NCBI RefSeq assembly: GCF_907165205.1
Contig: NC_058191.1
Coordinates: forward strand, 1,304,501-1,368,500
DNA from: Coccinella septempunctata
Lineage: Eukaryota > Arthropoda > Insecta > Coleoptera > Coccinellidae
Length of the DNA stretch: 64,000 nt
Direction of reading: 5' to 3'
Positions 11,273-23,088 of this stretch are shown here, piece by piece. Below the pieces are notes generated by a model. The model was not told the origin of the DNA. It worked only from the letters and a program-made list of their open reading frames with translations, and did no database searches. Made by a program: the position numbers and the translations under genes. How positions within the stretch are numbered: the stretch's first letter is position 1; each line of letters starts with the position of its first letter.

Positions 11273-11802
11273 TATTTGAAGTAATAAATAAAGAGAATAA
11301 GAATATATTCCCTAAGTTATACCTTCCAATATTGATGGCAATTATCAGCAAAAAACGAAAAAAATTATCTTTTTCTACAGCAATATTGCATCGAGTCCTA
11401 CATGATTCCATCGTCACATTCTGATTTTTAAATTCAAATCATTATTCCTCAGGCAATGCCCCAAAGGTTATGAATCAACCTGTATACTTATAGGTATTTC
11501 AAGAGACTTTGTTTCTTTCATGCATTGATATATTATATCTAGTGTATCCTCTTTGAATAGCTTCCCTAAAATACATACAGTTTATAACCGAGGCGAATTT
11601 TGAATAAACTTGATATGTACCTGATATGTGTAATATGGTTTATGAATAACAAAGAAGAAATAAGTTTTCAGGAAGTGCTCTATTCATTTAACAAATTTAA
11701 AAACATTATCACCATTCTAATTATACTTTCTATCATTACTGTTTTCCTATCTGAGACCAGCAAATTCCAGTGCTGAATTCAAAATAGTAGCTGGCGACTC
11801 TA
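11273..11802. other. No gene; degenerate family-C end near 11465
   Basis: GTTATGAATCAACCTGTATA at about 11467-11486 is a mutated right terminus of the family-C MITE (compare 2311-2328). No partner end is seen. The small ORF 11154-11417 (minus) overlaps the mariner relic and is random. Confidence 0.35.
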
Positions 11803-11845
11803 GTATTATTATTATTAGTAATAAACAATAAGAGTGGAGGTAAAT
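11803..11845 (-). mobile_element. Very short LINE 3' end, same family as 23621-24540
   Basis: TATTATTATTATTAGTAATA followed by ACAATAAGAGTGGAGGT is the reverse complement of the last approximately 40 bases of the LINE at 24500-24540 (ACCTCCACTCTTATTGT plus a TAA repeat). It is a minus-strand insertion keeping only the tail, an extreme 5' truncation typical of target-primed reverse transcription. Confidence 0.55.
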
Positions 11846-13797
11846 TCCTTTGAAACAAAAATTCTGCCAGTATACTAATTGTCTTCACAGGAAAAACATA
11901 AGAAAATTAAACTACTGATGATTGCTCACACTACACCACTCTTCCAAAAATCATCACAGTATTCCTGAATATCGGATATCGACATAAATACAGAATATTA
12001 TTTGAGATCTTTGTTCAAATGAACTAAGCAAGAACCAAGCTAGAGACTTGAAGAATTTCAGGTTTAACTGGGGGTCCGCAAGCGTCTGCTGAGTTTCATA
12101 TACTTGATGGTTTCAAAGTGATAAGCATGTGAAATTTGTTATTCAATATTCGAAAAATAATCCCATAATTAGAAAGTAAAACATACACCTACATCTCGAA
12201 AATAGTTCCATAACTCAGATTATGTCCTCATTTTCCAAGAGCCTTCAAACCGTAATTTTAGAACCAGTGCAAGATTTCCACTTGATTGGATCCATATTCT
12301 TTGAAAAATTGAGAATATTTTTTCTGGTAGCCGAGCAGAGTAGAGCGAGTTCAGTACCTGGATGGATAACCGTGTTGGTTATGGATTCGAACAACCGCAC
12401 GAAGAATTCCGACTTCAAGTCAAAGATTCCCCACAATTTTTTCTTTCGTCCACATTCATTTTGTTCTGATGAATTTCAGAAGGTAATAGTGTTATGGAAA
12501 TGGTTTTTAACCCTTGGTTAACGACCTCGATGTATGAATCGATACTATCAATCCGCTAGTTTAATTATTCTGAGTACTTTCTCGAAAATATTCATCGATT
12601 CGTAAAATTTTCCGATATGGCTTAAATTAAAATGGGGCCTGATAACAAAACGATTAAAATATCTTAATAACCTCGCCCGAATTGAGACATAAATAAGAGA
12701 GTGGTCGTTCCAGAATAAATTCTCACATCGTTTCGGTTTCGGTAACTGTAGGGCCGCTTTCGGTGTGGTCAACTCTATTACTAAATTAATTACCTGATGA
12801 AAGAAGTGCGGCAGCTAGAAAACGTTTGTCGCATTAGCGATTGACAACTTTCAATAGGCTCGATCGCTCGGTAATATTTGCATAAAATCTGAATAAATCC
12901 GATATCTCCTAATTAAGACTCCGAACGGATTCTCCGGATAATTCCATCTGATTTCGGCAAACAGGCATTTTATGAATTAAAGATTCGGAGAAAAAACTGT
13001 TAGGTGTATTAATCAGCATTATGGGTTTCATTCGGGTAGTTCCCATTCTAAAAACACGCATTATCGCCTGGAAATTAAAATACAATTCGAACAAGAACTA
13101 ATCGATTACTATTTCGAAGAATTTTTTAATTAAAACGACGGAATATTCAATTCATATAAAGCTACGACTTCTACGAGAATTCATAGTGTTTTATCTTATG
13201 TTTATTATATCCTTAAATCTATACCTGTATTTTTTAAATTCTTGAATTTTTGGTGCTTTGAAATCCCAAAAACAATTATGGTTTGGGCTTCAGATGATGA
13301 ATATCTTATTAAACAATAGAAAAAACTCACAAAAAAGACATTTCCTACCATACTCATGAAATAACACGTTTGCTGAATTCTGATAATGACATACACGAAT
13401 ATGAAAGAATTTTTAGAGAAATCATCTAGGATGTGACTTCTTGGAATCATGATTCCATCTGAAAAACTTGCAACATTTCTTCCGATGTCCCCCGACGAAT
13501 GTTTTATTCATTACTGCAAAAAATCGATATCCTCATCTATAAAATACCAGGATTATATGGTATAGACTAAACAACCCGTTGATCGACTCTGAGGAGATAA
13601 GTCGCTGCATAGGAATGGCAGTATCAAAATTTCTGAGCAGAAAAAAATCTGTTCAGATGACAGGTCCTTCACCTTCCTTTGTGAATAAGATAACATCGTC
13701 GAGACGTTTTTCTGCAAATTTCAGAGATTCTATGTCGAATTTATTTCAATGGTTTCCGTTTGCTTGTTTTAAAGGCATGTTCTAGGCTTTTCACAGT
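11846..13797. other. No gene; CpG-richer unique block 12550-13100
   Basis: ORFs here (12222-12521, 12245-12436, 12548-12772, 12909-13094, 13205-13450, 13579-13785) lie in conflicting frames and show no known motif. The stretch 12550-13100 contains several TAATTA/ATTAAT homeodomain-like cores and CpGs and no repeat ends. It may be unique host non-coding DNA; regulatory function is speculative. Confidence 0.3.
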
Positions 13798-14222
13798 TTA
13801 ACACATTCTAACAGTAGATTATTGAGGTCAAAAGAAACACTTTTTTCTATAACATTTTCTCCGATTCGTTCCTGATAAAAAGATATATAGCCTTTTTATA
13901 ATAAGTTATGCCAACCCTTGGAAAACAAAATTACCTTCAGAATAACTAGCTAAATCTGTGACACTCCAGATCTGTGAATCTTTTAAACAGAGTTGTATTC
14001 GGCCAAAGTACAAAGTACCCAATTTTCAAATTTCACGGATACTTTTTAATTTTTAAACATCAAATTACTCTTGTACGAGAGAATATGTAGAATACTTTTA
14101 TTTTACAAAACGTACAAACATTCCTTATATAGCGCCCAACTTATTTTCAAGAGTTGGGTTCTTCAAAGTTTTGGTATTTTTATGGTACGTAATGGTCATA
14201 ATGAGAAAACTGGTAGACGTTG
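13798..14222 (+). mobile_element. MITE family B, truncated copy 2
   Basis: Starts within the left subterminal block (AACAGTAGATTATTGAGGTC) and follows the B consensus through GATATATAGCC..., ...GGAAAACAAAATTACC and the GGTACGTAATGGTCATAATG block to about 14222, where similarity ends. Both CAGGGTG termini are missing. Orientation is as in copy 1. Confidence 0.7.
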
Positions 14223-15165
14223 GTCTACCTAATGCAATACAATGGGTTTGGTTGTAACTATAAAATATGAAACCCAAGTATTTAATGATTAATTAGTCGT
14301 TTTGAAATTATTGTTTATTCTATATTTCTATTAATTTCTTAGTGAAGGTCAATTTAAGGAAACTAGTTTCTCAAGAGATAAATTCCACATCAGAAAAAAC
14401 TTTCTTAGGTAAAAAAATCCCAAGAAAATACGGAGTAGGTACTGAGCGATATCCATGTGTATGTATAACAGACTACCCCTTAGACTTAGGAACCTGCCCA
14501 AATTCGAATTTCAGAAAGAATTGAAGGACATATTACTCAGAAATGACTATACGATAGATGAGTTCTTTTCTTTTTGGAAAACATGAACGCGTGTCTTTTT
14601 TTGAGTTAACAATTTGTCTTTATACTTTATGTTTACATGGTTACATGGTATATTTATTTATATAATATGCATTTTGATATTTCATTTGTACAGGCTTTCA
14701 TCTATACAAGCTTTATTCATTCGTGCATTATTAGTATATTATGATATTTTATATTTTATCTCCACAAGCATTATATATACTACCTTTTAAGTGTTTATAC
14801 ATCTCAACTTGTGGACATTATTTTTTCCTTAAAACAGTTAGTTTATTACTTTCTCTTCACACCTAATTTATTGATTTATAAATATATTTGCACTTGGTTC
14901 ATTGTTTCGTCTTCACATTTATTGTGTTCATCTTTTTTCTTGGCTTTCCACCATTTTTGCCGTGCAATCTGTACCTACACTTAATTGATTATTAATTAGT
15001 CATTTACCATGCTGCTCTTGCAAAAAACTCCCTATCTATATATTTGTGTAGTTTGGTTTTGTGTTTTTATGATATTTCTATGTTTCTTTCATTGACCTGT
15101 AAAAATAATTCTTGACATTGTAGAAAACACCAATAAACACTTTCCCTCCCTCTCTCAAAAAGCTC
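14223..15165 (+). mobile_element. Possible LINE 3' untranslated region ending in a CT tail
   Basis: A T-rich stretch (14560-15130) ends ACACCAATAAACACTTTCCC followed by TCCCTCTCTC, resembling the 9739-9762 tail. This fits the 3' end of a non-LTR element, but no reverse transcriptase motif is readable upstream, and the left limit is a guess. The ORF at 14342-14524 is not recognised. Confidence 0.3.
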
Positions 15166-15418
15166 AATTTGAAGTGAAAGTTTTTTCTCAAAAACCTCAC
15201 CTTTGAATTTGTGCAGTAAAACAGTCTTCAAATATAAAAACGTGTTTTCGAAATTACCGTATACGGTGTGTGATATTTCGAGGATAAAATCGTTTCACAA
15301 TTCTTTGTTAACTTGTGGAAGGAATGAACAAAATTCGTTAAACTTTTATCTCGGTTATGGAGACAGTCACTATCCGCCTCTTCAGTATTTCCCTTTCCCA
15401 ATGAAACACCCTGTATAA
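15166..15418. mobile_element. Truncated CAGGGTG-ended MITE, right end only
   Basis: Ends CCAATGAAACACCCTGTATA at about 15399-15418, the same type of terminus as the family-D MITE at 43574-43873 (GTGAAACACCCTGTA). AAAACCTCACCTTTGAA near 15194 resembles the family-A end. The left terminus is missing. Overlapping ORFs on both strands are random. Confidence 0.4.
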
Positions 15419-16870
15419 AAAATAAAAAAACGAAGTGTTCAACCATTTCACTCCTACAATAAAAAAGAGTTAATAATAATCTCCATCATTGATGAAATCA
15501 TGCTCCGCAACAAAAGGTTTATCCATTTATGGCACAAAAAAATTATGTTGCATAATATCGAATTAAAATTGACTCTTCGAGTATTTTTATACAAAATAGG
15601 AAATTAGGAAGATGTAAATGTTCTGAGTTACTTTTTAGTAAATTTGTATATCTGTTCAGCCTTTAATATCGGTACTTTCTGATAAGGGTACATTCGAGAT
15701 AATATAATGATAAATAGTTAACTGAAGCGGCGTTGAAAGCATCGCTGCAAAAAACTAATTAAGAGCGATGAAAAAACAAAAGTAATTGCGGTAGCAGTTG
15801 ATCCCGGCCGAGCATGCGTCTCGGAAGTGACCGTCGCGGCATTTTCGCCGGTTTTCTTGTAAGCCCTTATTAAAAACTACTTTCGGAATCGTATAAACCG
15901 AAAATGACCAATAAAATATAATTTATGATGTTCCGCAGAAATATGTTGAAAATATGTTAACGTCGTTTTAATAGGGACCTGCTGAGCACCAAATTGCTCA
16001 TAAACGTTCCTTATTACGTTTCCAATTTGTAAAAACCACAAAGGCTACCTTCATAACGAAATATATGCCGAATACGAATCCGTTTTTCCTACCCCAAAGT
16101 GCCCTCCGTCACTAATATCTGGAAGAATTATTATGTAACGTTATTCGAGATAAACAGGGCCGCATCGAAGACAATGCCCATCTCTCTAAGTGGAGGCCGA
16201 TACGTTTTTACGACTTTCCAGAATCCGATGCATATTTTGATACGTTCGCATCTACCTCCTGACATTTCCTGAGAATTATTTTAATCGAATATTCAAATTT
16301 CTGAATGCGCCTAAGAGGAGAATAACAGTAAATGTCATTCATTCTACTTGAATTATGCGGGATAAATCAGTCGAGTCAGATAATACAACACTTTTTTTCG
16401 ACAAGTGTGAAAATTTGCATCGATTAGAAATTGGCCGGGTGTTAATCCATCTGTTATTATTTAAAAAAAAAGTATTTCATATTCAAGTCAAGCACTGAGG
16501 GGTTTTTCCACTTTAGGTCCAGTGTTCCAAGTGATGATTCTTCTAATCTTCAGGTTTTGAAGAAATGCTGATAAGATGGCGAAATATCTACCATAGATAT
16601 TGCTGTTTTTATCTATTCAAGAAGAAGTGACTTCGAACTGTTGTCAACCTACTCGGAAAAACCTCTCTGGATCCAGGATTCCTCTCATATAAAGTATTCA
16701 CAAACAGGTAAATTTTAAAAGTGCTCGCCTGAGGCCCGGTACTTTCACCTGCGAATAAATGAATTTATTCGATAGATAAGTCCTATTCATAGAATAAGTG
16801 AAAATGCTGTCTTTTCAGTTTCAGATAGTGTTATTCAACGAATAAATCTGTCATTGAAACTTAATAATAA
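15419..16870. other. No gene; CpG-richer unique block 15720-16340
   Basis: 15780-15860 is markedly G+C- and CpG-rich (CCCGGCCGAGCATGCGTCTC, GACCGTCGCGGC) within A+T-rich surroundings, with no ORF and no repeat termini. The sequence up to about 16340 also looks unique. It may be conserved non-coding host DNA. The rest is featureless. Confidence 0.3.
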
Positions 16871-17978
16871 TGCCCGTTTGCACCGTTTCGCTGGTAACCA
16901 TGGTTAAACTAATCGATGTTTAATATTTAAACGTTGCTTAGCATTTGACGGTTTGCACCGTGGAATCATAATCGTTGTTTACTTTAATCATCGAAAGGTT
17001 TGGCAACACCACATAAAAAATTCAAAATTTCAGCCAAGCACATCATAGAAGATAAATTAAAAAGAAAAAGATGTCAAGGTTTTGTGACTAAACTTCTGTT
17101 GTCAGGGAAGGAAATTTGAACATTTCTCTTGGAGTTTCGGTGTTGTGTTTTGAATTTGAAGTGCCTTCTTGTGAAAGGACTGTTGAATTTGCACTATATC
17201 CTCATCTTTGGTCATTTAATGAATTCGGAATATAATTATCAATTGCTAATGAAACTGCGGGAATAATTCTTGATCCTTTCGATTAATCTACATTTATGAA
17301 ATCAACAGAAGCCAACTGGCCAACACTAGCATAAAACCTCAATGTAGCTAGAGCAATTGATTTATTGGGTCAACACTATTATTCCTGAAATATCTATATT
17401 TGTATAATACAACTAATTATTGAATTCCAAATCATTCTCCATATCTATATGGCAAAAAAATAACACGGTTTCTTTCGTTAAACGAAATCTTCTGAGAAAA
17501 GTGAGGTCCATTCTTTCGAAATAATTTCTTCTACAGGGAAAACATCTGGGAAATTCCAAATCATTCTCCATATATGGCAAAAAATAACACGGTTTCTTTC
17601 GTTAAACAAAATCTTCTGAAAAAAGTGAGGTCCATCGACCGAATAATTTCTTCTACGGGGAAAACATCTAGGAAATCCAAATTCGATATTGCTAAGTGCA
17701 TCAAGATCATCATCAAGTAATGTTTCATCTTCCAAATCATCATCATTATTAATTTGAATTTTATATCAACACAAATAGAAAACACAGTTGTCAATCGAAT
17801 TTGAAGTATTACTTCAATCAACGTTTTAATCGAGCTTTAATGGAGCAAATTTCTGCGTTTAGTTTAAACAACGTTTAAGGGCCTTATAATCAACGTTTAG
17901 GAACGGTGCAACCCGATTAAGGAATTAAACGTCGTTTAAGAATATAATCGTTGTTTAGACAAACGGTGCAAACGGGCA
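16871..17978 (-). mobile_element. PIF/Harbinger element, internally deleted (Harb-2), 1.1 kb
   Basis: Inverted termini TGCCCGTTTGCACCGTTT (left) and AAACGGTGCAAACGGGCA (right) are perfect over 18 bp. TAA is duplicated on both sides (16868-16870, 17979-17981). The terminus shares GCCCGTTTGCA with Harb-1. Subterminal AACGTTTAA/TTAAACGTT words recur in both orientations near each end. It retains part of the HARBI1-type nuclease gene, so it is a deletion derivative of an autonomous element rather than an unrelated MITE. Confidence 0.85.
17428..17735 (-). pseudogene. HARBI1-like transposase, N-terminal fragment, partly duplicated
   Basis: Minus-strand reading from ATG at 17735: an acidic start (MEDETLLDDDLDALSNIEFG), then FPRRRNYSVDGPHFF. 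In the neighbouring frame follows FFRRFCLTKETVLFF. In Harbinger nucleases the N-terminus has a basic patch followed by an F-x2-R-F-R-L-(T/S)-K-E-T-V motif, which this matches. A frameshift separates the two halves. About 125 bp of this exon is tandemly duplicated (17428-17553 and 17554-17678), each copy with GAAAACATCT and GGTTTCTTTCGTTAAAC. The catalytic DDE domain is absent. Confidence 0.65.
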
Positions 17979-17981
17979 TAA

Positions 17982-18505
17982 GAGTTTATTTGTCATAAGA
18001 TCGAATGTCGATACGTCATTATAGGTTGAATTTTTTAATTCTTGAGGTATGGTTATTTTTTTTTTTTGTGATTTTCAAGAAATATTTGCTTTCTAGTTGG
18101 AATTATGATAATTTCTATAATGCGGTGTCTTACTTCACATTAATCAGTGAAAAGTAGTATACCGTGCTTTTATAGAATTATTTTTCGTCAAATAATTTCA
18201 TCTGAAAGCACCGAAATAAGGTATCCTTCAGATAGGAAATTATTCTACAGATACTTATTCACATTGAATAAAATTTATTCGAAGGAGAAAGTACCGGGCC
18301 TAAATCATATACAAAAAACAAAGAACTACAATCAGTTGTAATATAAAATACTAAACCACTTTTAATAATTTTTATCATACTCGGCAAGCATAACGTTACA
18401 AACTGATTTCTCAGTGAGTATTACTGCAAAATTTGTTTTTTTCAAGTTCATGAGGAGGATATCGTTTGTTTTGCTTTCATTTTCTAGGCTATTGAAATTC
18501 ATATA
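17982..18505. other. No recognisable feature
   Basis: A+T-rich; the ORF at 18147-18341 has no known motif. Nothing else seen. Confidence 0.35.
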
Positions 18506-19120
18506 CAGGGTGTATTTAAAAGTGAGGCTTTTTTTTAACAGAAGATAGAAGTGGTAAAAATAAAGCGTTTCACCAAAAATCTCCTATACAAAAGTTTCAA
18601 AATGACAAAGTTGAAAAAAAAATTGAAAATGATTCCTGAAATAGCTCCAAATACGATCCTAGACCGTTTGTTAGCTGAATTATCGCAAAGAAATGGAAAA
18701 AACTTATCGATTGGACCATGTGGTTCCGTTCAGAATATTGATACATTCGATATTAACGTCGTAAGGAAAATGGAAACTTGGGATAGTTTTTCTCATTATT
18801 TTTCAGTCACTTACACGATTTTATGAAATGACTCATTTCGATATCAAGTGACACAAGAGATTCTCTCAAAAGTGACCTGATGCATCTAATCCGATGAACT
18901 TGGTACTGAACCATTCATTGTCCAGCTATATGTTTATGTTTTGTTTCGTTTTTCCGAAGCCGTAGTCACCGTCCGCAGTCCCAAACTTGAAATTCAATGA
19001 AATTTTATCGAATTTCTAGGTTTCTAGGTCTTTTTATATAGATATTTTGTGATTGAATGACTCATTTCGAAGAGATCTACTCTCTCAAAAAAAAAAAGCC
19101 TCACCTTTGAAAACACCCTG
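18506..19120. mobile_element. MITE family A, copy 1 (615 bp)
   Basis: TA-flanked. The left end CAGGGTGTATTTAAAAGTGA continues GGCTTTTTTT. The right end reads AAAAAAAGCCTCACCTTTGA then AAACACCCTG, giving about 30-bp inverted repeats with few mismatches. A 91-codon ORF (18551-18826) lies inside, with no known motif; the other copy (48512-51758) does not keep it open. Compared with that copy, about 270 bp is absent here near 18852. This copy serves as the uninterrupted site for two insertions at 48.6 and 50.1 kb. Confidence 0.8.
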
Positions 19121-20419
19121 TATTTAAGTCTCAGTCTTTGAATAGAAGTTACAATTGAAAAGTAAAATTTTGAGTATTTTCATTGAGCTTATTCAGTTCT
19201 AATTATATATACATATTTATCTTGAATACAGGGGTCAGAACTTCTAAGATCAAATTTAAAACCTAATCGTTTCAACCCTTAGTGATACAACCCATATACT
19301 TCGAGTAGGGAGGATGGGCTAGCTGATGCCTAATTTGAAAGGCCTTTTCATTCTGAGTTCAGCATATTTAATTTTTTTTCATTAGATCCATTCTTTTTCG
19401 AAATATTCTCATTTTAATTCTACATAGGCACCGTTGGTTTTTCCTTCAAGCATAATGTGTAACTAAATTGAATTTTTCCTCAATTATTCTGCAATTTCGA
19501 TGATAAATCTGATGAATGGTTCCCGCCAATGACTATTTTCGAAAAATAAATAAATTATTTCAATTATTTCTGGCAATGAAGGGGAGGACATCTAGAAGAA
19601 GATCTGGAAGCTGAATTGTTGGTTCATCGCAATATAAAGATCTTCATATTTTTAAGGTTATTCTGAATAATATAGTCAAATTATTTAGTCGAGAATGCTC
19701 CCTATACAAGGAAAATTTACAGTTTTGCCCAGTGGTTTTGTGAGAGCTCATGTGAATCAGACGATGTATTTTTTCTTACAAATAGTTGTAACTTATTTTT
19801 GAATAAATTTCCATTTCATTTAGAGTTTTTTGTTTCGTTATGAAACAAACTACTTCAAACTGTAGTTGTGGAATTTTTCGATTTATTTTATTTGATTCCA
19901 TTTTCACAGGATTACGCTTCACCGACTAAACTACTTACCCGTGAAAAAAGCTCGAGGATCTTGTACCTTGAAGATAATCAGAGGCAGCTGCAGAAGCATC
20001 AATCTGTATCAATTAGACCGCAATTGAATGAAGAACCCAAACGCAAATTTCGATCGAAGGTCATTGATATTATCGGAAGTAGAAATAAAAATTTCAGTGA
20101 GATGTAATAGTCGATTATTATTATTATTCGTGTTAGGGCTGGTTTATTCGCCTATCGTTAACTATTGAATAGTTTAAGGGTATGTCAACCTCATGCTCAG
20201 AAACATAAACTCCTCGGTATCTCTTCAATATCTAGCAAAACTATGAATGATTACGTTACAAATATAAGTAACTAAAAGAGTCACACGTGGGCATTAAATT
20301 CAACAAACGAAAGTTAACAAACACTTTAAAGAGATCATATACTTACCGGCCTTAGGGAATAATATATCTACTTTTTAACTGTTAAAAAACTCAGAATAGT
20401 GCTCGAACAGGTCAATGTA
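19121..20419. other. No recognisable feature
   Basis: The ORF at 19868-20107 (79 codons) is preceded by a TTTTCACAGG acceptor-like sequence at about 19901-19910 and reads rather polar and basic (DYASPTKLLTREKSSRILYL). It could be an exon, but no family was recognised and no donor or second exon could be paired with it. The rest is A+T-rich without repeats. Confidence 0.3.
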
Positions 20420-20507
20420 GAGTAGAGTGAAGTGAAGTGGAGTGGAGTGGAGTGGAGTGGAGTGGAGTGGAGTGGAGTGGAGTGGAGTGGAGTGGAGTGG
20501 AGTGGAT
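20420..20507 (+). repeat. GGAGT pentanucleotide minisatellite
   Basis: About 85 bp of (AGTGG)n. The left edge is degenerate (GAGTAGAGTGAAGTGAAGTG), followed by some fourteen near-perfect GGAGT units, ending AGTGGATGTG. Purine-rich on the plus strand. Confidence 0.9.
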
Positions 20508-22514
20508 GTGAGTTATTTTTTACTCAATCAGCATATTACTACAAATTAAAATAAAATGTCTCATCTGGGCAGTCCACAGTGAAGGTGGATAATTTCAGAA
20601 AAACGCTTAGACGATTCAATTATACCTCGACATGTTTTTCGCCAATCAGCTCATCTTCAGAAGAAAAATCTCAGAAGTAAAGCTGAGACTGACAGAGATT
20701 GCAAGAGTAAAAACAATTGAATATAAAAGCCAAAATAATGAATCCACACAAAGTTGAAGAACTGTAATCAAATCATTGAAAAATCTCAGAATTTGGTACA
20801 TAGATAGGCAAAATCTCATATTTTGGCACTGGACCACCCTAAGACACTTTTTACAGAGCCACAACATCTTGTAACTACTAAACATTAACCGCGTGTTGAA
20901 TTCCTTGAAAATTGTTGAACCGTTTATACCCATTTAGTTCAAGAACTTTCATGTGCCTCACAAATTTTTCATGAAATGCGAGATTTTTGAGAAAAATCTA
21001 CAAATTGAACAAATTCCGAAATTCGTATGCAATTAAACTTGTTAATCACAGGTGGTTGAAGTTCACAATAAGGAAATGAATTCAATTTCTGAAAGTTATA
21101 TCATTACGATCTGAGAACAAATGAATTCATTTGTTATAGTAATTGCATCAAATAAATAAAAACACAAAAAAAATTTCATTGAAGTTTCGAATTGTCCTAG
21201 GGGTGAAATTCAGAGGGCCCCCTAATTTTGTTGCATTGATTTCGGGACACCCAATTTAGGTGTTTGCACTTTGTTGGACAACAGTTGATTTACTTAATGA
21301 TGATCCAACTGACTCGACAGTAAAGAAAGATTTATACCATAGGAAAAACTATGTTCTCCAACCCACACCACTTTTTATTTCGCCTTTCTAATGATTATCA
21401 CCCGCACAGTTCTTCGAAAAAATCTCGACATCAACTATAACGTTGAAAAAACTCATTTAACAAGGGTTTCCAAGTCCGAATCAACGTTTATGAGCCGTAT
21501 CGTTTGTGTTATCGAATTCTGTTCCAATTGTGTAAGTATCAATGTTACGATCAAGCGTAAAGCTTTTTGTTCCTTTGATATATTGCTACTGTTGCCCTGA
21601 AGTGCTCGTGAAGGGCTGCGTCATTACTGCGCCCATTATACACTAACACAGTCATCGTGTTCCAAACTCAGGCATGGAAATGATATCGTTTCGACCGATC
21701 TCAATACACAAACACCTCCTTTTTCGAAAGGAATAAAACCATTACAACCCATTGGAAACGAAATTTGAATTTGAGAGGCTCACTAAAACGTCAATTAAGG
21801 GGGCACAATAAAATAATAAAAGCATAATGTAGAATTGGACACCACAATATTATAAACAAGGAGTTTACAGTCCTCCCTCAGTTGTGAGTTCGCTGAATTC
21901 AGTGAAGAAGTTGATGGATCATGAGTATCTACCATAAAATAACAGGTAGGTATAAGAGGTTGAGACCAATAATTGACTCGTCTTAAATGTTTGTTGAAAA
22001 TGAAAATGCAGTCTTTTTTTCTCAAAGCTCTATCCTGTTTTCAACTCTTTGTTTTTGTTTTTTTTTTTGATATTTTTGATGACCTTGGAATCGATGTATA
22101 TTAGTGATTAGAGGTTTCTTTTAGGTCGAAATTTCAGAGACTCAATTAGACAAAATGCCGACGTTTCGATTTTATTTTAAAATCATCTTCAGGGCTCTTT
22201 GTTTTTGTGTAGTTTGCTTCGATGAGTGTCACTTTGGCCCTAGGATATTATGAGAAACAAGTTTTTCTATAAAACTAACAGGACATCCATCTGGTATCTC
22301 CATAGACATCTGTTGTTAATTATCCTCCTATAAACTGGAAAATAAATGAATAAATATTTTTTATTTCAGGGAATAGAAGGGATATTGATACTGATTTAAT
22401 CCAAGGATCCATAATTTTTAAGATTATATATTATAGATCTATGATCTTTGCATAGAATATTCAACTAAAAAATATAGTATAGTAGATTTTCAACTGACAA
22501 CAGATATATACCTA
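20508..22514. other. No gene; hammerhead-like motif at 22157-22196
   Basis: ORFs at 20646-20933, 21391-21600 and 21795-22025 show no known motifs. At 22157-22196 on the minus strand: GCC, CTGAAGA, a GATTTT/AAAATC hairpin, GAAA, CGTC, GGC. GCC/GGC can pair as stem I. This matches the hammerhead core order but lacks a proper stem III (only C-G between GAAA and UC). The rest is A+T-rich unique sequence. Confidence 0.35.
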
Positions 22515-22939
22515 CTCCATTCACTTTTATTTTAGCACTCGGTTGGGCATGGAAATTTGACACATTCCAGTCTGTATAGTACGAAAATGTAGGTTTATGA
22601 CACTTGACAAAACATTTTTGGGTTTTAAATCACAATGTCGAATCACTTCGGAAAATATTAAGTCGAAAATATGTGACTAAGATAATAGGGAATCCTCCTT
22701 CTGAGGAAATGATGTATTTTTTATGAAATATCTTTGAAACGTCACATTTTTAAATAACCATTTCAACCGTTTCCCAGAAAAAATTATTTTAAGCACGTAA
22801 AAATGAAAAATAAAAATGGGTATTAAAAGTTTACAGCGTTTTATGAGAATTGCTCAAGCTGGCACCATCGACTGAAATATGTCTTGATAATAAAGGACAA
22901 CAAATGCATTATCTTGATGACATAGACAAAGATGGATGT

Positions 22940-23088
22940 CTATGAAGTCTGCGACGAACGAGGAAGGTCGTAAAATTTTATGGGATTTTTATGGCCGGTT
23001 GCAGTTGAAGCTCGCCAGTAAGTACGCGCCTGTAGATCAACAGCTGTTATTTTATAAACAAGCTGATCGGACATTGTATGCGCTGCTT
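22940..23088 (-). pseudogene. Unrecognised minus-strand coding-like segment inside F copy 1
   Basis: From ATG at about 23074 a 44-codon frame is open (MSDQLVYKITAVDLQARTYW... ending DLPRSSQTS). It lies in F-derived sequence just before the B insertion. It may be an internal fragment of the F transposase or a captured sequence; no motif is recognised and the copy at 46 kb lacks this part. Confidence 0.25.

Noticed and set aside
17478..17821. Two overlapping minus-strand ORFs as independent genes
   Set aside because: They are neighbouring frames of one frameshifted Harbinger exon and are reported together as a pseudogene.
18551..18826. 91-codon ORF inside family-A copy 1 as a MITE-encoded protein
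   Set aside because: The second A copy does not keep the frame and no motif is present. A MITE origin by deletion with a chance ORF is simpler.
20420..20507. Telomeric repeat
   Set aside because: The unit is GGAGT, not the insect TTAGG, and it is interstitial and short.
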